A DNA stretch of 64,000 nucleotides from SKVR01 sp964491395 (GTDB lineage: Bacteria; Bacteroidota; Bacteroidia; Bacteroidales; UBA7960), in assembly GCA_964491395.1 (NCBI GenBank), contig CAZBGI010000001.1, positions 112,172-176,171 of the forward strand, read 5' to 3'. Shown here piece by piece: positions 34,889-43,888 of the stretch; within the stretch, counting starts at the first letter, position 1; every line of letters begins with the position of its first letter. The position numbers and the translations under genes are program-made. The notes beneath the pieces are model-generated. The model worked only from the letters and a program-made list of their open reading frames with translations. It ran no database searches and was not told where the DNA came from.

Positions 34889-37800
34889 CTACTCCACCCT
34901 TAGTGAGCTGTATCCCTGCCCTCCCTTTTCAAGCTTAACCTGCGTAGTGATGCGTTCCTGCATGGCTTCCACATGAGATATAACACCAATGGTTTTGCTG
35001 GTTTCGTTCTGAAGTTTCTCCAGCGTATCCATGGTTTGATCAAGGGTAAGTTTGTCAAGTGAGCCAAAGCCCTCATCAATGAAAAGACTTTTGATTTCCA
35101 CTTTGTGAGCTGCCAAATCTGACAAAGCCAGTGCCAGCGAAAGGCTTACCAGAAAACTTTCCCCGCCCGACAAGGATTTTACAGAACGACGCAAATTTCC
35201 CATGTGCGTGTCAATTACCACAAGGCTGTCATCTTCCTCCTCCTGAGGAATGGCCAGCAGGTAGCGTTCATTGAGCATTTTCAGTCTTCTGCTGGCTCCC
35301 AGCACCAGTTGCTCTAAAGTCAACTCCTGTGCAAAAGTGCTGAATCGCTTCCCTTCAGCATCACCGATGTATTTATTGAGCAGCACCCATTTCTCATTTT
35401 GCTTTTTCTGCAGAGCAATTTGGGTTTGCAACCCTTCGAGTTCCTGCAGGGTTTTATCCTGAAAATTCTTCTTCCCTACCAACCCGTCTCTTTCTTCAGC
35501 CATGCTCCTCTGCTGCTCTTCGGCAATTTTTCGTTTTTCAGCCAGCTCCGCGGCGGTTTCTTTTACATCCTTCTGCAGAAACACATCCCTGTTTTCGCGA
35601 TGGACCTTCAGTGCTGAAAGCATACGTTCTATTTCCTTGCTAAACTCCTCTTTTTGTACCTGAAGCGCTTTATATGTCTCATCTTTAAGCAAGTCATTCA
35701 TAGCCTGCAACGGGGAGGAGTACGCCGGCAAGTTCCGAAGAAGTTGCTGGTGAAGAGCCGTATGAACGTCCCGGTTTTCCCGGAATCGATTTTCCAGGGA
35801 TTCTTTTTGTTCTGCATATTTCCTCATTCGGGTGCTATTTCCGGTAATCCTTTCCTGAAACTTGCGGGTAACAGCCAGTATGTCGCTGCCGCTGAAAATA
35901 CTTTTCAGCTCATCGTTGATCTTAACGGCAGATTCATAATATTCATTCCATTGCTGCACTTTCGCAGCCAGTGATTCCAGCCGGTTTTCTTTTTCCGAAA
36001 GCAAGGCATACTGCTCTACCCGGGCCACCCGTTCTTTCACCTGTTGAAGAGTGGTTTCGGGTTGGTTCTGGCGGTACGCTGCAGGCAATCCATTCAGAAT
36101 GGCATCAGCTTTGTCCTGATCTTTTTTTACTTCCTCTTTCAAATCATCCCATTCACGGGTTGTTTTTTCAAGCTGCCCGGCTTTATGCGTCAGGTTGGCT
36201 TCCAGTGAATTGATCGCTTTCTTCAGGGCTTCGTTGGCATGATAGGCTTCCTTGATTTTGCTTTCCAGCAAATCATCAGTAGCAGGAGCTTCTTCACTGT
36301 AAGGATGTTGCGTAGCTCCACACAAGGGGCATGGATGGCCATCCTGCAATTTCTGCCGGTGATGTTCCAGGCTGGCAGACAAGTCGCGGATTTTCTTGTC
36401 TTTCTCCAAACCTTTGAAAATCAATTCCTGCTGTTTTTGTTGTGCCTTGGTTTTTTCTAATAAAGCCGGGAGAGGTTCAATTTCCCGGGTAAGCTGTTCT
36501 TGCTCCTTACCCAGTTTCTGTAGCCTGTTTTTCTGGCTCTCCAGTATTGTCGCTACTGAGATAAGGGAACCCAGTTTTTCTGCGTCATCCTTTAAATCAC
36601 ACAGTGTTTCTGTGGGGTTTTCAAGGGTTTGTGAATCCAGGATTTCCATCAGGCGACTCAACTCCTGTTTCTGGACATCCCTGATCTTTGCAAGCTCTGT
36701 AGCGGCTTTGGCAGGATGGGAATTGCTCAGGGGAACGGCCAGTGCTTTAGCATCAGAAGTGACCGACAAACCCGCATTTTTACTCAGGGAAGCAGCTTCA
36801 CTGAGCCGGCCTTTTAAATCCAGCACCCGTGCTTCGAAAACCTTCAGGGCTTCATTTACAGGGGCCTCACTTCGTGTGAGTTGCGCCACTTCTTTACGAA
36901 TGGCTGCTTCTTCTGTATCACACTCCTGCAACCGGGTTTGCAAATCCTGCAACTCCCTTTCTTCTCTTTCCAACGTTTTGGCCTGCTGGCTCCACTCCCA
37001 CAGCTGCTTCTGGTAGGGAAGCAACTTTTCGTGTTGTTCCATTGGCTGTCCGTATTCACTGAGAAAATCTCTCAGGTTCTCCTCCAATTCCGCCAGTTTC
37101 AGTTCATGATCTGCAACCGTGCGGTTAAGTGTAGCAATTTCGAGTTTGATTTTTTCCTGTCCCTTCACAGTTTCAATCCGGGCCGTAAGCTCACGCAACT
37201 GATTGTCAGTCCATGCTATTGCCTCAAGGAGTGCTTTATAGGCTCCCTCATCTATCAGCTGCCCCTGGCGATGGCTTTCCTGTGCTTTCAGATGCTCCAG
37301 TTCCTGTCCGTGCAGTCTGTTTTTGTGGAATGCTGCTTTGCCTAGTTCGCGGTAGATCAAGGTGCCGGTAACTTTTTCCAGCAACCTACCTCTTTCATCT
37401 CCTTTGGCTTGGAGAAAAGCAGCGAAATCGCCCTGTGCCAGCAAAATGGCTTTTACAAACTGGTCAAAATTCAGGCCGATAAGAGCTTCATTTTTGGCGG
37501 CAACTTCTGATTTCCGGAGGGGTAACAGTTCACCTGATTCAGCAGCCAGTTCCATATGATGCTCGCGGAGATTCCCATTGCGATTGGTGGAAATGCTCCA
37601 TAGCGAGATAAAAATACCCTTTTTGCAACTGTAGGTTACTTCAGCAAAAGCATCAGACATGTTTCGGGTAAGGATAAGACCTGATTTCCCGATAAATCCT
37701 TTGGTTACCGTATCGCTCACCCTGGGAATACGGCAATACAGGGCCAGGGTAATTACATCCAGGATGGTGGTTTTGCCGCTGCCTGTAGGCCCGGTAATGG

Positions 37801-37900
37801 CGAACAATCCTGCAGTAGAAAGCGGGGATTGTGTAAAATCAACGGAATGTTCCCCTTTCAGGGAATTGATGTTTTTGAATCTTATTTTAAGTATGTTCAT
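34889..37900 (-). CDS. sbcC: SMC-like exonuclease subunit SbcC (Rad50-type ATPase)
   Basis: 1003 residues. The Walker A motif GPTGSGKT is at residues 37-44. Long coiled-coil arms flank the zinc hook CPLCG (C524, C527). The C-terminal half-site has the ABC signature LSGGESFLVSLSLALALS and a Walker B SLFIDEGFGSLD. With SbcD it forms a Mre11-Rad50-like complex that cuts hairpins and protein-blocked DNA ends. It follows sbcD by 37 bases on the same strand. Confidence 0.96.
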   Translation of the reverse strand: MNILKIRFKNINSLKGEHSVDFTQSPLSTAGLFAITGPTGSGKTTILDVITLALYCRIPRVSDTVTKGFIGKSGLILTRNMSDAFAEVTYSCKKGIFISLWSISTNRNGNLREHHMELAAESGELLPLRKSEVAAKNEALIGLNFDQFVKAILLAQGDFAAFLQAKGDERGRLLEKVTGTLIYRELGKAAFHKNRLHGQELEHLKAQESHRQGQLIDEGAYKALLEAIAWTDNQLRELTARIETVKGQEKIKLEIATLNRTVADHELKLAELEENLRDFLSEYGQPMEQHEKLLPYQKQLWEWSQQAKTLEREERELQDLQTRLQECDTEEAAIRKEVAQLTRSEAPVNEALKVFEARVLDLKGRLSEAASLSKNAGLSVTSDAKALAVPLSNSHPAKAATELAKIRDVQKQELSRLMEILDSQTLENPTETLCDLKDDAEKLGSLISVATILESQKNRLQKLGKEQEQLTREIEPLPALLEKTKAQQKQQELIFKGLEKDKKIRDLSASLEHHRQKLQDGHPCPLCGATQHPYSEEAPATDDLLESKIKEAYHANEALKKAINSLEANLTHKAGQLEKTTREWDDLKEEVKKDQDKADAILNGLPAAYRQNQPETTLQQVKERVARVEQYALLSEKENRLESLAAKVQQWNEYYESAVKINDELKSIFSGSDILAVTRKFQERITGNSTRMRKYAEQKESLENRFRENRDVHTALHQQLLRNLPAYSSPLQAMNDLLKDETYKALQVQKEEFSKEIERMLSALKVHRENRDVFLQKDVKETAAELAEKRKIAEEQQRSMAEERDGLVGKKNFQDKTLQELEGLQTQIALQKKQNEKWVLLNKYIGDAEGKRFSTFAQELTLEQLVLGASRRLKMLNERYLLAIPQEEEDDSLVVIDTHMGNLRRSVKSLSGGESFLVSLSLALALSDLAAHKVEIKSLFIDEGFGSLDKLTLDQTMDTLEKLQNETSKTIGVISHVEAMQERITTQVKLEKGGQGYSSLRVE

Positions 37901-37937
37901 CTGTATCCTTTACTTTGTAAAAATTGCCGATTACCTA

Positions 37938-39161
37938 TTACTCTTCATGAAAAGATTGCTGAACTTCTTCCAGGACTTCCCTGAAAGCTTCCAGAAGCAT
38001 ATCTCGTGTTGCACCAGGAAGCTCCTCTTTGTCGAGTCTTTTCACAAAAACCTCGTGGGGCTTCATCTCTGCAATACTCTGCGAAGTGTCATAGAGAGAA
38101 GCCGTACCAAGGGGCTTGTCAGCAAAACTAATCCGGTGTTTCAGAATCACAGCATGATCGTTTGTAAACCCTTCAATAAGGGTTTCAAGTTCGAGAAGTT
38201 TGGTGGGGTCATGTTTTTCCTCCAAAGCAATGAGTTCTATAAAATCGGGAAGGGTGCCATCTCCAGGTGAATATTGATGCAGCTGCGCCCGGATATCTTC
38301 CAGGGTTCCTTCCATGCGCACCAGTTTGCGATGAATGGGAACAGGAACATTTTCATATGCAATGCCTTGGTCATTGACAACAATAAGCATTACGCGGTTT
38401 TTATTTCCAGCCTCGCTAAAAGAGAGTTGAACAGGTGAGCCGCTGTAAATGATTTTTTCACCGGGCTCCTGGGGTTTATGAAGATGCCCCAGGGCATAAT
38501 AAGAAAAATAATCAGGCAAATATTGTACTTCCAATCCGGCAAGATTTCCCACCTGAATTTCGCGTTCACTTTCTGAAACCGCTCCACCTTGTACAAACAG
38601 ATGCCCCATAGCAATGGCCGGAATGCCGGGAAAATGCTCTTTACAAGCCTCCGCCGTTTGCTGAAATACAGAAGCAATTCCTTGACGGATGACTTCAGTG
38701 CGTTCTTCATGGTTTTCGTTCTGCTGGTAGCGCCTCAAATCGGCATCACGAAGGAATGGTATACCGGCGATGACCGCTTCTGTTTTACCCTCTGTCGATT
38801 TAACCGGCACCAGCATTTGTTTATAATCCTCCGGTAAATTTCCGGTAACAAAAATATCGAGATGTTTCAGCAACTCGCGGGGTGCTTCCAATACGGCAGG
38901 TGAATCATGGTTTCCCCCAACAATAATGACTTTACATTTGAGAATCATCAGCTCTCGCAGCAACCCGAAATAAATGCGTCGTGATTCGCTGGAAGGATTG
39001 GCCACATCAAACACGTCGCCTGAAATCAACAGCACATCAATCTTTTCCTGACGGATGTATTCTGTCAGCCACTGAAAGAAAAGTTTTTGCTCCTGGTGAA
39101 GCTCCGCCTGGTATAAACGTTTTCCGATGTGCAAATCGGAAGTATGAAGAATTTTCAGCAT
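37938..39161 (-). CDS. sbcD: Exonuclease subunit SbcD (Mre11-type phosphoesterase)
   Basis: 407 residues. The metallophosphoesterase motifs are in order: LHTSDLHIGK near the start, LLISGDVFDVANPS, VIIVGGNHDSP, AMGHLFVQGG and YYALGHLHKPQ. The C-terminal capping domain follows residue 280. It is the nuclease partner of the SbcC encoded directly downstream, cleaving hairpins and double-strand ends with Mn-dependent exo/endonuclease activity. First gene of the pair. Confidence 0.96.
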   Translation of the reverse strand: MLKILHTSDLHIGKRLYQAELHQEQKLFFQWLTEYIRQEKIDVLLISGDVFDVANPSSESRRIYFGLLRELMILKCKVIIVGGNHDSPAVLEAPRELLKHLDIFVTGNLPEDYKQMLVPVKSTEGKTEAVIAGIPFLRDADLRRYQQNENHEERTEVIRQGIASVFQQTAEACKEHFPGIPAIAMGHLFVQGGAVSESEREIQVGNLAGLEVQYLPDYFSYYALGHLHKPQEPGEKIIYSGSPVQLSFSEAGNKNRVMLIVVNDQGIAYENVPVPIHRKLVRMEGTLEDIRAQLHQYSPGDGTLPDFIELIALEEKHDPTKLLELETLIEGFTNDHAVILKHRISFADKPLGTASLYDTSQSIAEMKPHEVFVKRLDKEELPGATRDMLLEAFREVLEEVQQSFHEE

Positions 39162-39607
39162 AAGCGTGCCGGTATTTATAGATTGATAAAACTTGTATTT
39201 CTTTTACTGTTCATAAGGAAATTACCTCCCGAATCACTTAACAGGAAAAATACAGAAGGATTATTCCCTATGATGAGGCAAAGATAGCATACTGCAAGGT
39301 CAAAAAATGTCGCGCTGTCGACTTTTACACAAAGAAAAAATGAAAGTTAACAACCATTTACATCAGCTTATTGAATGGTTAAAGACAGAGTACTCATTGC
39401 CCAAAGGGCGTGACAGGTAATTGTTACGGTTAACTTTTTCTTGAGCTTAATCTCTATTTATCAAAATCAGAACGCAAAAAACAGACATTCTCTGTGAAAG
39501 AAATGAATATCCCTGTTTACATTTTACCTGCTTTGAAATCAATTATTATTGTTAATTTTAAATTGTTTATAATTTAAAGAATCTAGCAACCCATTAATGA
39601 TTTGATT
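39162..39607. other. Intergenic region between sbcD and the MscS gene
   Basis: About 445 bases, A/T-rich, between divergent genes. It must carry both promoters, but no exact TAnnTTTG box, hairpin, tRNA or open frame worth calling was found. Confidence 0.6.
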
Positions 39608-40417
39608 ATGGAAGAATTACAGGAAAATGCGATGGAACTACTCATGTTTTACGGGCCACGGCTACTGGGAGCCATCATTGTTTTGATTGTTGGATTGCAG
39701 CTGATAAGTTGGTTCTCAAGCTGGTTCAGGAGGTTCCTTGAAAAACGTGCAGTGGATGCATCCTTGCAACCCTTTTTGCGATCCTTCATCTCTGTCCTGC
39801 TGAAAATTCTGCTGGTGATCAGCGTAATGGGGATGATTGGCATTCAGATGACCTCTTTTATTGCCATATTGGGTGCTGCAGGCCTGGCCATTGGTTTGGC
39901 TTTGTCCGGAACACTACAGAATTTTGCCGGTGGGGTTATTATCCTCATTTTCAAACCTTACAAGGTTGGAGATTTTATTGCAGCTCAAGGCCATTCTGGC
40001 ACAGTAGAGGAAATTCAGATTTTCGTCACATTGCTGAAAACTCCTCAAAATGTGGTAATCATCATCCCCAATAGTGAGTTGGCTACCAATTCGCTAACCA
40101 ACTATTCTGTCAAACCTATCCGCAGGGCCGACTGGACATTTGGCATTGCTTATGGCGACAGCTACGACCAGGCCAAAGAATTACTGCTGAAATTGTTGCA
40201 GGAGGATGAACGGGTACTGAAAGACCCAGAGCCCTTCATTGCCCTGGGAGAACTTGCCGATAGCAGTGTAAATATTACCGTGAGAGCCTGGACAAATTCA
40301 GACGATTACTGGGGAGTGTTTTTTGATATGAACGAAAAAGTTTACAAAGCATTTACTGAAGAAGGTATCAGCATTCCGTTTCCACAAATGGATGTTCATA
40401 TTCAAAAGCAAGAATAA
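39608..40417 (+). CDS. MscS-type mechanosensitive channel
   Basis: 269 residues; the ATG at 39608 is preferred over a TTG two codons upstream. Three membrane helices are predicted in the first 105 residues. The pore-lining third helix is AAGLAIGLALSGTLQNFAGGVIILIF, with the Gly/Ala packing pattern of MscS, followed by the conserved KPYKVGDFI hinge into the cytoplasmic beta domain (GTVEEIQIFVTLL, VVIIIPNSEL). Close in size to E. coli MscS (286). Releases solutes upon hypo-osmotic shock. Confidence 0.95.
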   Translation: MEELQENAMELLMFYGPRLLGAIIVLIVGLQLISWFSSWFRRFLEKRAVDASLQPFLRSFISVLLKILLVISVMGMIGIQMTSFIAILGAAGLAIGLALSGTLQNFAGGVIILIFKPYKVGDFIAAQGHSGTVEEIQIFVTLLKTPQNVVIIIPNSELATNSLTNYSVKPIRRADWTFGIAYGDSYDQAKELLLKLLQEDERVLKDPEPFIALGELADSSVNITVRAWTNSDDYWGVFFDMNEKVYKAFTEEGISIPFPQMDVHIQKQE

Positions 40418-40616
40418 AATCCAAGAAAACATTCAGGCTGTACCCTGGCGAGGAGAGAACATTTACTAATACTTAAAACAATCAGGCTCTTTTCTTATGG
40501 CATATAAGATTATATGATACGTTTTAAGAATTTCCCCTTGTCAGAATACGGCTTTATCTTGTTTTTTCCCGAAAATTGGTTTACCTTTAACATATCTGAT
40601 ATTTCATAAATCTTTG

Positions 40617-41348
40617 ATGATGGAAACTACAAAAACTGCGGATTCGATAGTTCGATACGGTTGGATAACCAAAGAGGAACCCCTCTCATGCATTTCTGAT
40701 GAAAACCTGGGCTTGAATATTATGATCCTGGAAGCCATAGCCCCTTTTTTCAGCTATTACGCTGATGACCCCAAAGAAGAAAAACCAGATCATTTATACT
40801 GGGTTCTGGACCATTTTCATCCCTATGAAACCATTTTCAGGGCCATCGAAACCATTCGTTCAAAATGTTATCCTGCCCTGGATGCCACTCCGGGAAGCAT
40901 TTCCATTGCCAATGAAAATTACCATGTAATCAGAATGCACAACCTCAGGCGTTACAATCAGATACATGCCATAGAGATCATGTTTGCTGATCTGGGGATA
41001 AAACTCAAAAAAAGCTCCCGCAAAATCAACAACCAGATGGGCATCATCCGGCTCAATAAATTTCTACACTTCACTCCTGTTGAAGTAGGTATCTACAAAG
41101 AAAATGACCGGCCTCACAGGGCTTATTTCATCATCCCCCAATATGTAAACTGGGAAGATTTTAAAAAAGTAACCGCAGAGGTAAAATATGACACCACCTT
41201 GCAGTTTTTTGATGCCGCCCGGGCTGCGTTTATGGAGAACAAAAAAATAACCGAACTGGTGCGTATATACCGGGAAAACCTCACATTGGAACAGCTCCTT
41301 GCCATCAGAGACCGGTATCTCAAGGTTTTGATGCAGCGGTATTCCTGA
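40617..41348 (+). CDS. Conserved-looking protein of unknown function
   Basis: 243 residues; ATG codons at 40617 and 40620, with a TTG one codon earlier. A soluble alpha/beta protein without signal peptide or membrane helix. Notable segments are DHLYWVLDHFHPYETIFRAI, RMHNLRRYNQIHAIEIMFAD and a C-terminal helical tail ITELVRIYRENLTLEQLLAI. It contains no motif I recognise. A TACCTTTA sequence at 40582-40589 is one base away from a -7 box and would serve this gene. Confidence 0.7.
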   Translation: MMETTKTADSIVRYGWITKEEPLSCISDENLGLNIMILEAIAPFFSYYADDPKEEKPDHLYWVLDHFHPYETIFRAIETIRSKCYPALDATPGSISIANENYHVIRMHNLRRYNQIHAIEIMFADLGIKLKKSSRKINNQMGIIRLNKFLHFTPVEVGIYKENDRPHRAYFIIPQYVNWEDFKKVTAEVKYDTTLQFFDAARAAFMENKKITELVRIYRENLTLEQLLAIRDRYLKVLMQRYS

Positions 41349-41440
41349 AAGCATTTGGCCAGTTAAATGAGATTGCATAAGTTTGTCTTCTTTTGCTCAA
41401 AGGCACAATGTAATATTCTTAACCTACTAACTACCTTACT

Positions 41441-42145
41441 TTGGCTGAACTGACTTTTGTGCTGGTTAACCCTGCGCGTGAAGAAAACATTGGGGCTGCT
41501 GCCCGCGCCCTGAATACCATGGGCATTTTTAATTTGACGCTGGTTGCCCCCCTGGCCAATCATCTTGGAGAAAGAGCCAGGGCCACCGCCCATGCTTCCC
41601 ATGATATTCTTGAAAGAGCAAGGGTTTTTAACACACTGGCAGAGGCCATCAGCAATTTCGACCTGGTCATTGGCTCCACGGCCAAAAAGCGCAATGTTGC
41701 TGAAACCTATCATCCGGTGGAAGATTTGCCCGGACTCATAACTGCCAAAGGAGATACTATCAGCAAAGTAGCCATTGTATTCGGTGGGGAAGAATCAGGG
41801 CTGAGCAATGAGCAACTGGCTCTGTGTCATGTATTGTCAACCATTCCCATGTACAGGAAATATCCCTCTCTCAACCTGGCTCAATCCGTGATGGTGTATG
41901 CTTCTTATCTCAGCAAACTCACACTCAACTGGCAAAGAAAAACAGAACACCCACCCGTTGCATCCGAACTGCCGGTAGTCAGGGAAAAAGCAAGACAAGT
42001 GCTTGCCGATGTAGATATGCAACCTGACAATATCATCTATACCCGCATCATGGAGCGATTGATGATCATGAACAAAGACGATATCAACCTTTTCCATTCT
42101 TTCTGCAAATTTTACCTTAAAAAGTATCATGGGCGGGTGAAGTAA
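41441..42145 (+). CDS. SpoU/TrmJ-type RNA 2'-O-methyltransferase
   Basis: 234 residues of the SPOUT superfamily. The start is a TTG: an in-frame TAA lies at 41420-41422 and the next ATG (residue 27) would remove the LVNPAREENIGAAARAL motif, which contains the catalytic Asn and Arg. Motif 2 is DLVIGSTAKKR and the knot/SAM-binding motifs are IVFGGEESGLSN and IPMYRKYPSLNLAQSVMVY. The length and the C-terminal helical tail resemble TrmJ (tRNA Cm32/Um32), but a different RNA target is possible. Confidence 0.92.
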   Translation: MAELTFVLVNPAREENIGAAARALNTMGIFNLTLVAPLANHLGERARATAHASHDILERARVFNTLAEAISNFDLVIGSTAKKRNVAETYHPVEDLPGLITAKGDTISKVAIVFGGEESGLSNEQLALCHVLSTIPMYRKYPSLNLAQSVMVYASYLSKLTLNWQRKTEHPPVASELPVVREKARQVLADVDMQPDNIIYTRIMERLMIMNKDDINLFHSFCKFYLKKYHGRVK

Positions 42146-42183
42146 GAAAAAAGGGCACCCGATAGAAATACCGACGTGCCCTT
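42142..42183 (-). terminator. Rho-independent terminator of the first gdhA (minus strand)
   Basis: Stem AAGGGCAC (42151-42158) / GTGCCCTT (42176-42183) with a 17-base loop. Read on the minus strand it is followed by a run of T residues (42145-42152 as A on the + strand). It lies 22 bases after the gdhA stop and may also block read-through from the methyltransferase gene. Confidence 0.75.
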
Positions 42184-42205
42184 CACCCTTATAAAAACAG
42201 AATTA

Positions 42206-43546
42206 TTACACGTAACCCTGCGCCATCATAGCATCGGCGACTTTTACAAAACCACCGATATTGGCGCCTTTCACGTAGTTAACAAAATCATCTTCCTGGC
42301 CATACTTTACACAAGCCTTATGAATATTGATCATGATGTTGTGCAACCTTTCATCAACCTCTTCCCGTGTCCATGAAAGGCGCAGAGAGTTTTGACTCAT
42401 TTCCAGTCCTGAGGTAGCTACCCCACCGGCATTGGCCGCTTTTCCGGGGCCATAAAGAATTTTATGTTCCAGGTAAAGCTCAACGGCCTCCGGTGTTGAA
42501 GGCATGTTAGCACCTTCACTGATACAAATACACCCATTGTCGATCAATGTTTTAGCTTCCTGGCCGTTGATCTCATTTTCGGTGGCACAAGGCAGCGCAA
42601 TATCACATTTTTCAGCCCACGGGCGGCTCACCCCTTCCACGTATTTACAACCATAATTATCGGCGTATTCGCGGATTCTTCCGCGTTTCTGATTTTTCAA
42701 CTCCATTACCCAGGCCAGTTTCTCACTGTCTATACCGTCCGGATCATAAATGTAACCGGTAGAGTCAGAGAGAGTAACTACTTTTCCTCCCAGCTCAATA
42801 ACCTTCTCCGTAGCAAACTGGGCAACATTGCCGGAGCCACTGACGGCAACCGTTTTTCCTTTAAACCCTTCATTAATGGTAGCCAGCATTTCCTGGGCAA
42901 AATACACACAACCATAGCCGGTAGCCTCAGGCCTGATCAAACTTCCTCCATACTCCAGCCCTTTGCCGGTAAATACGCCCGTAAATTCATTGCGTATCCG
43001 TTTGTACTGGCCAAACATGAAACCAATTTCACGTCCCCCTACACCAATATCGCCGGCAGGAACATCAGTGTCGGGGCCTATATGCCGCGACAATTCGGTC
43101 ATCAAACTCTGGCAAAAACGCATCACTTCATTGTCAGACTTTCCTTTGGGATCAAAATCGCTCCCTCCCTTTCCTCCTCCTATGGGAAGCGATGTGAGGC
43201 TGTTTTTAAACACTTGCTCAAAGGCCAGAAACTTTAAAATCCCCAGGTTTACGGTAGGGTGAAATCGCATACCCCCTTTGTAAGGACCAATTGCGCTGTT
43301 CATTTCAATCCGGTATCCACGGTTTATCTGAACTTCCCCCTTGTCATCTATCCAGGGAATACGAAACATTATCACCCTTTCGGGTTCAATCATCCTTTCA
43401 AATACACGGGCAGATTTGTACCTGGGATTTTCATCCAAAAATGGCAGGATACTCTCGGCCACCTCTTCCACCGCCTGATGAAATTCTGCCTCTGCAGGAT
43501 TCTTGGCGATTACATAATCCATAAATTTTTTCAACTGTGCGTTCAT
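42206..43546 (-). CDS. gdhA: Glutamate dehydrogenase, hexameric type (copy 1)
   Basis: 446 residues. It interconverts glutamate and 2-oxoglutarate plus ammonia. The motifs GPYKGGMRFHP, LPIGGGKGGSDFDPKGKS (catalytic Lys) and PAGDIGVGGREIGFMFGQYKR are diagnostic of the 450-residue bacterial GDH. The Rossmann motif VAVSGSGNVAQFA lies near residue 240, then SEGANMPSTPEAVE. Closely related along its whole length to the second GDH at 50707-52044, whose corresponding loops read GGAKGG and VSGFGNV. Cofactor preference (NADH or NADPH) is not decided here. Divergent from the large receiver/PPDK_N gene. Confidence 0.96.
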   Translation of the reverse strand: MNAQLKKFMDYVIAKNPAEAEFHQAVEEVAESILPFLDENPRYKSARVFERMIEPERVIMFRIPWIDDKGEVQINRGYRIEMNSAIGPYKGGMRFHPTVNLGILKFLAFEQVFKNSLTSLPIGGGKGGSDFDPKGKSDNEVMRFCQSLMTELSRHIGPDTDVPAGDIGVGGREIGFMFGQYKRIRNEFTGVFTGKGLEYGGSLIRPEATGYGCVYFAQEMLATINEGFKGKTVAVSGSGNVAQFATEKVIELGGKVVTLSDSTGYIYDPDGIDSEKLAWVMELKNQKRGRIREYADNYGCKYVEGVSRPWAEKCDIALPCATENEINGQEAKTLIDNGCICISEGANMPSTPEAVELYLEHKILYGPGKAANAGGVATSGLEMSQNSLRLSWTREEVDERLHNIMINIHKACVKYGQEDDFVNYVKGANIGGFVKVADAMMAQGYV

Positions 43547-43888
43547 TGTCTTGGGTTTTTAATTATAAATAATTGGAAATCCTGATACAATTTTATGGAA
43601 AAACAATAGCCCTTAGTATATTTTTCAAAAACAAATATTTTTTCCTTTTTACTTGTTTATATAAAATATTTTTTGTATGGCTGCTTTATGAATTCCACAA
43701 ATCTTACCACAAAACAACCAAAAAATCAGACAATATTTTATTTTTCAGATACTTAACCCGTTTCTTTAAGCAACACAGCCGGCTTACTCCATCACCGTAA
43801 AATAATTCAAAAGTTTTTCCGGGAAAAAAGGTATCTAATCTCAGAGTTTTACTATTTTAGGACATTAAAAACCAATCCTTAGCGCCCC
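43547..43888. other. Divergent intergenic region, gdhA copy 1 / receiver-PPDK_N gene 1
   Basis: About 340 bases, strongly A/T-rich, with many T/A runs. It has to hold the promoters for both divergent genes. I see no exact TAnnTTTG box and no strong hairpin. The frames that are open across it have low-complexity translations. Confidence 0.6.

Noticed and set aside
36396..37016. 206-residue open frame antisense to sbcC
   Set aside because: The translation is Ser/Arg/Phe-rich low-complexity, as expected from the opposite strand of a coiled-coil gene. sbcC is unambiguous.
43573..43800. 75-residue open frame in the gdhA / receiver gene gap
   Set aside because: Phe/Lys/Leu-rich translation of A/T-rich DNA with no conserved look.
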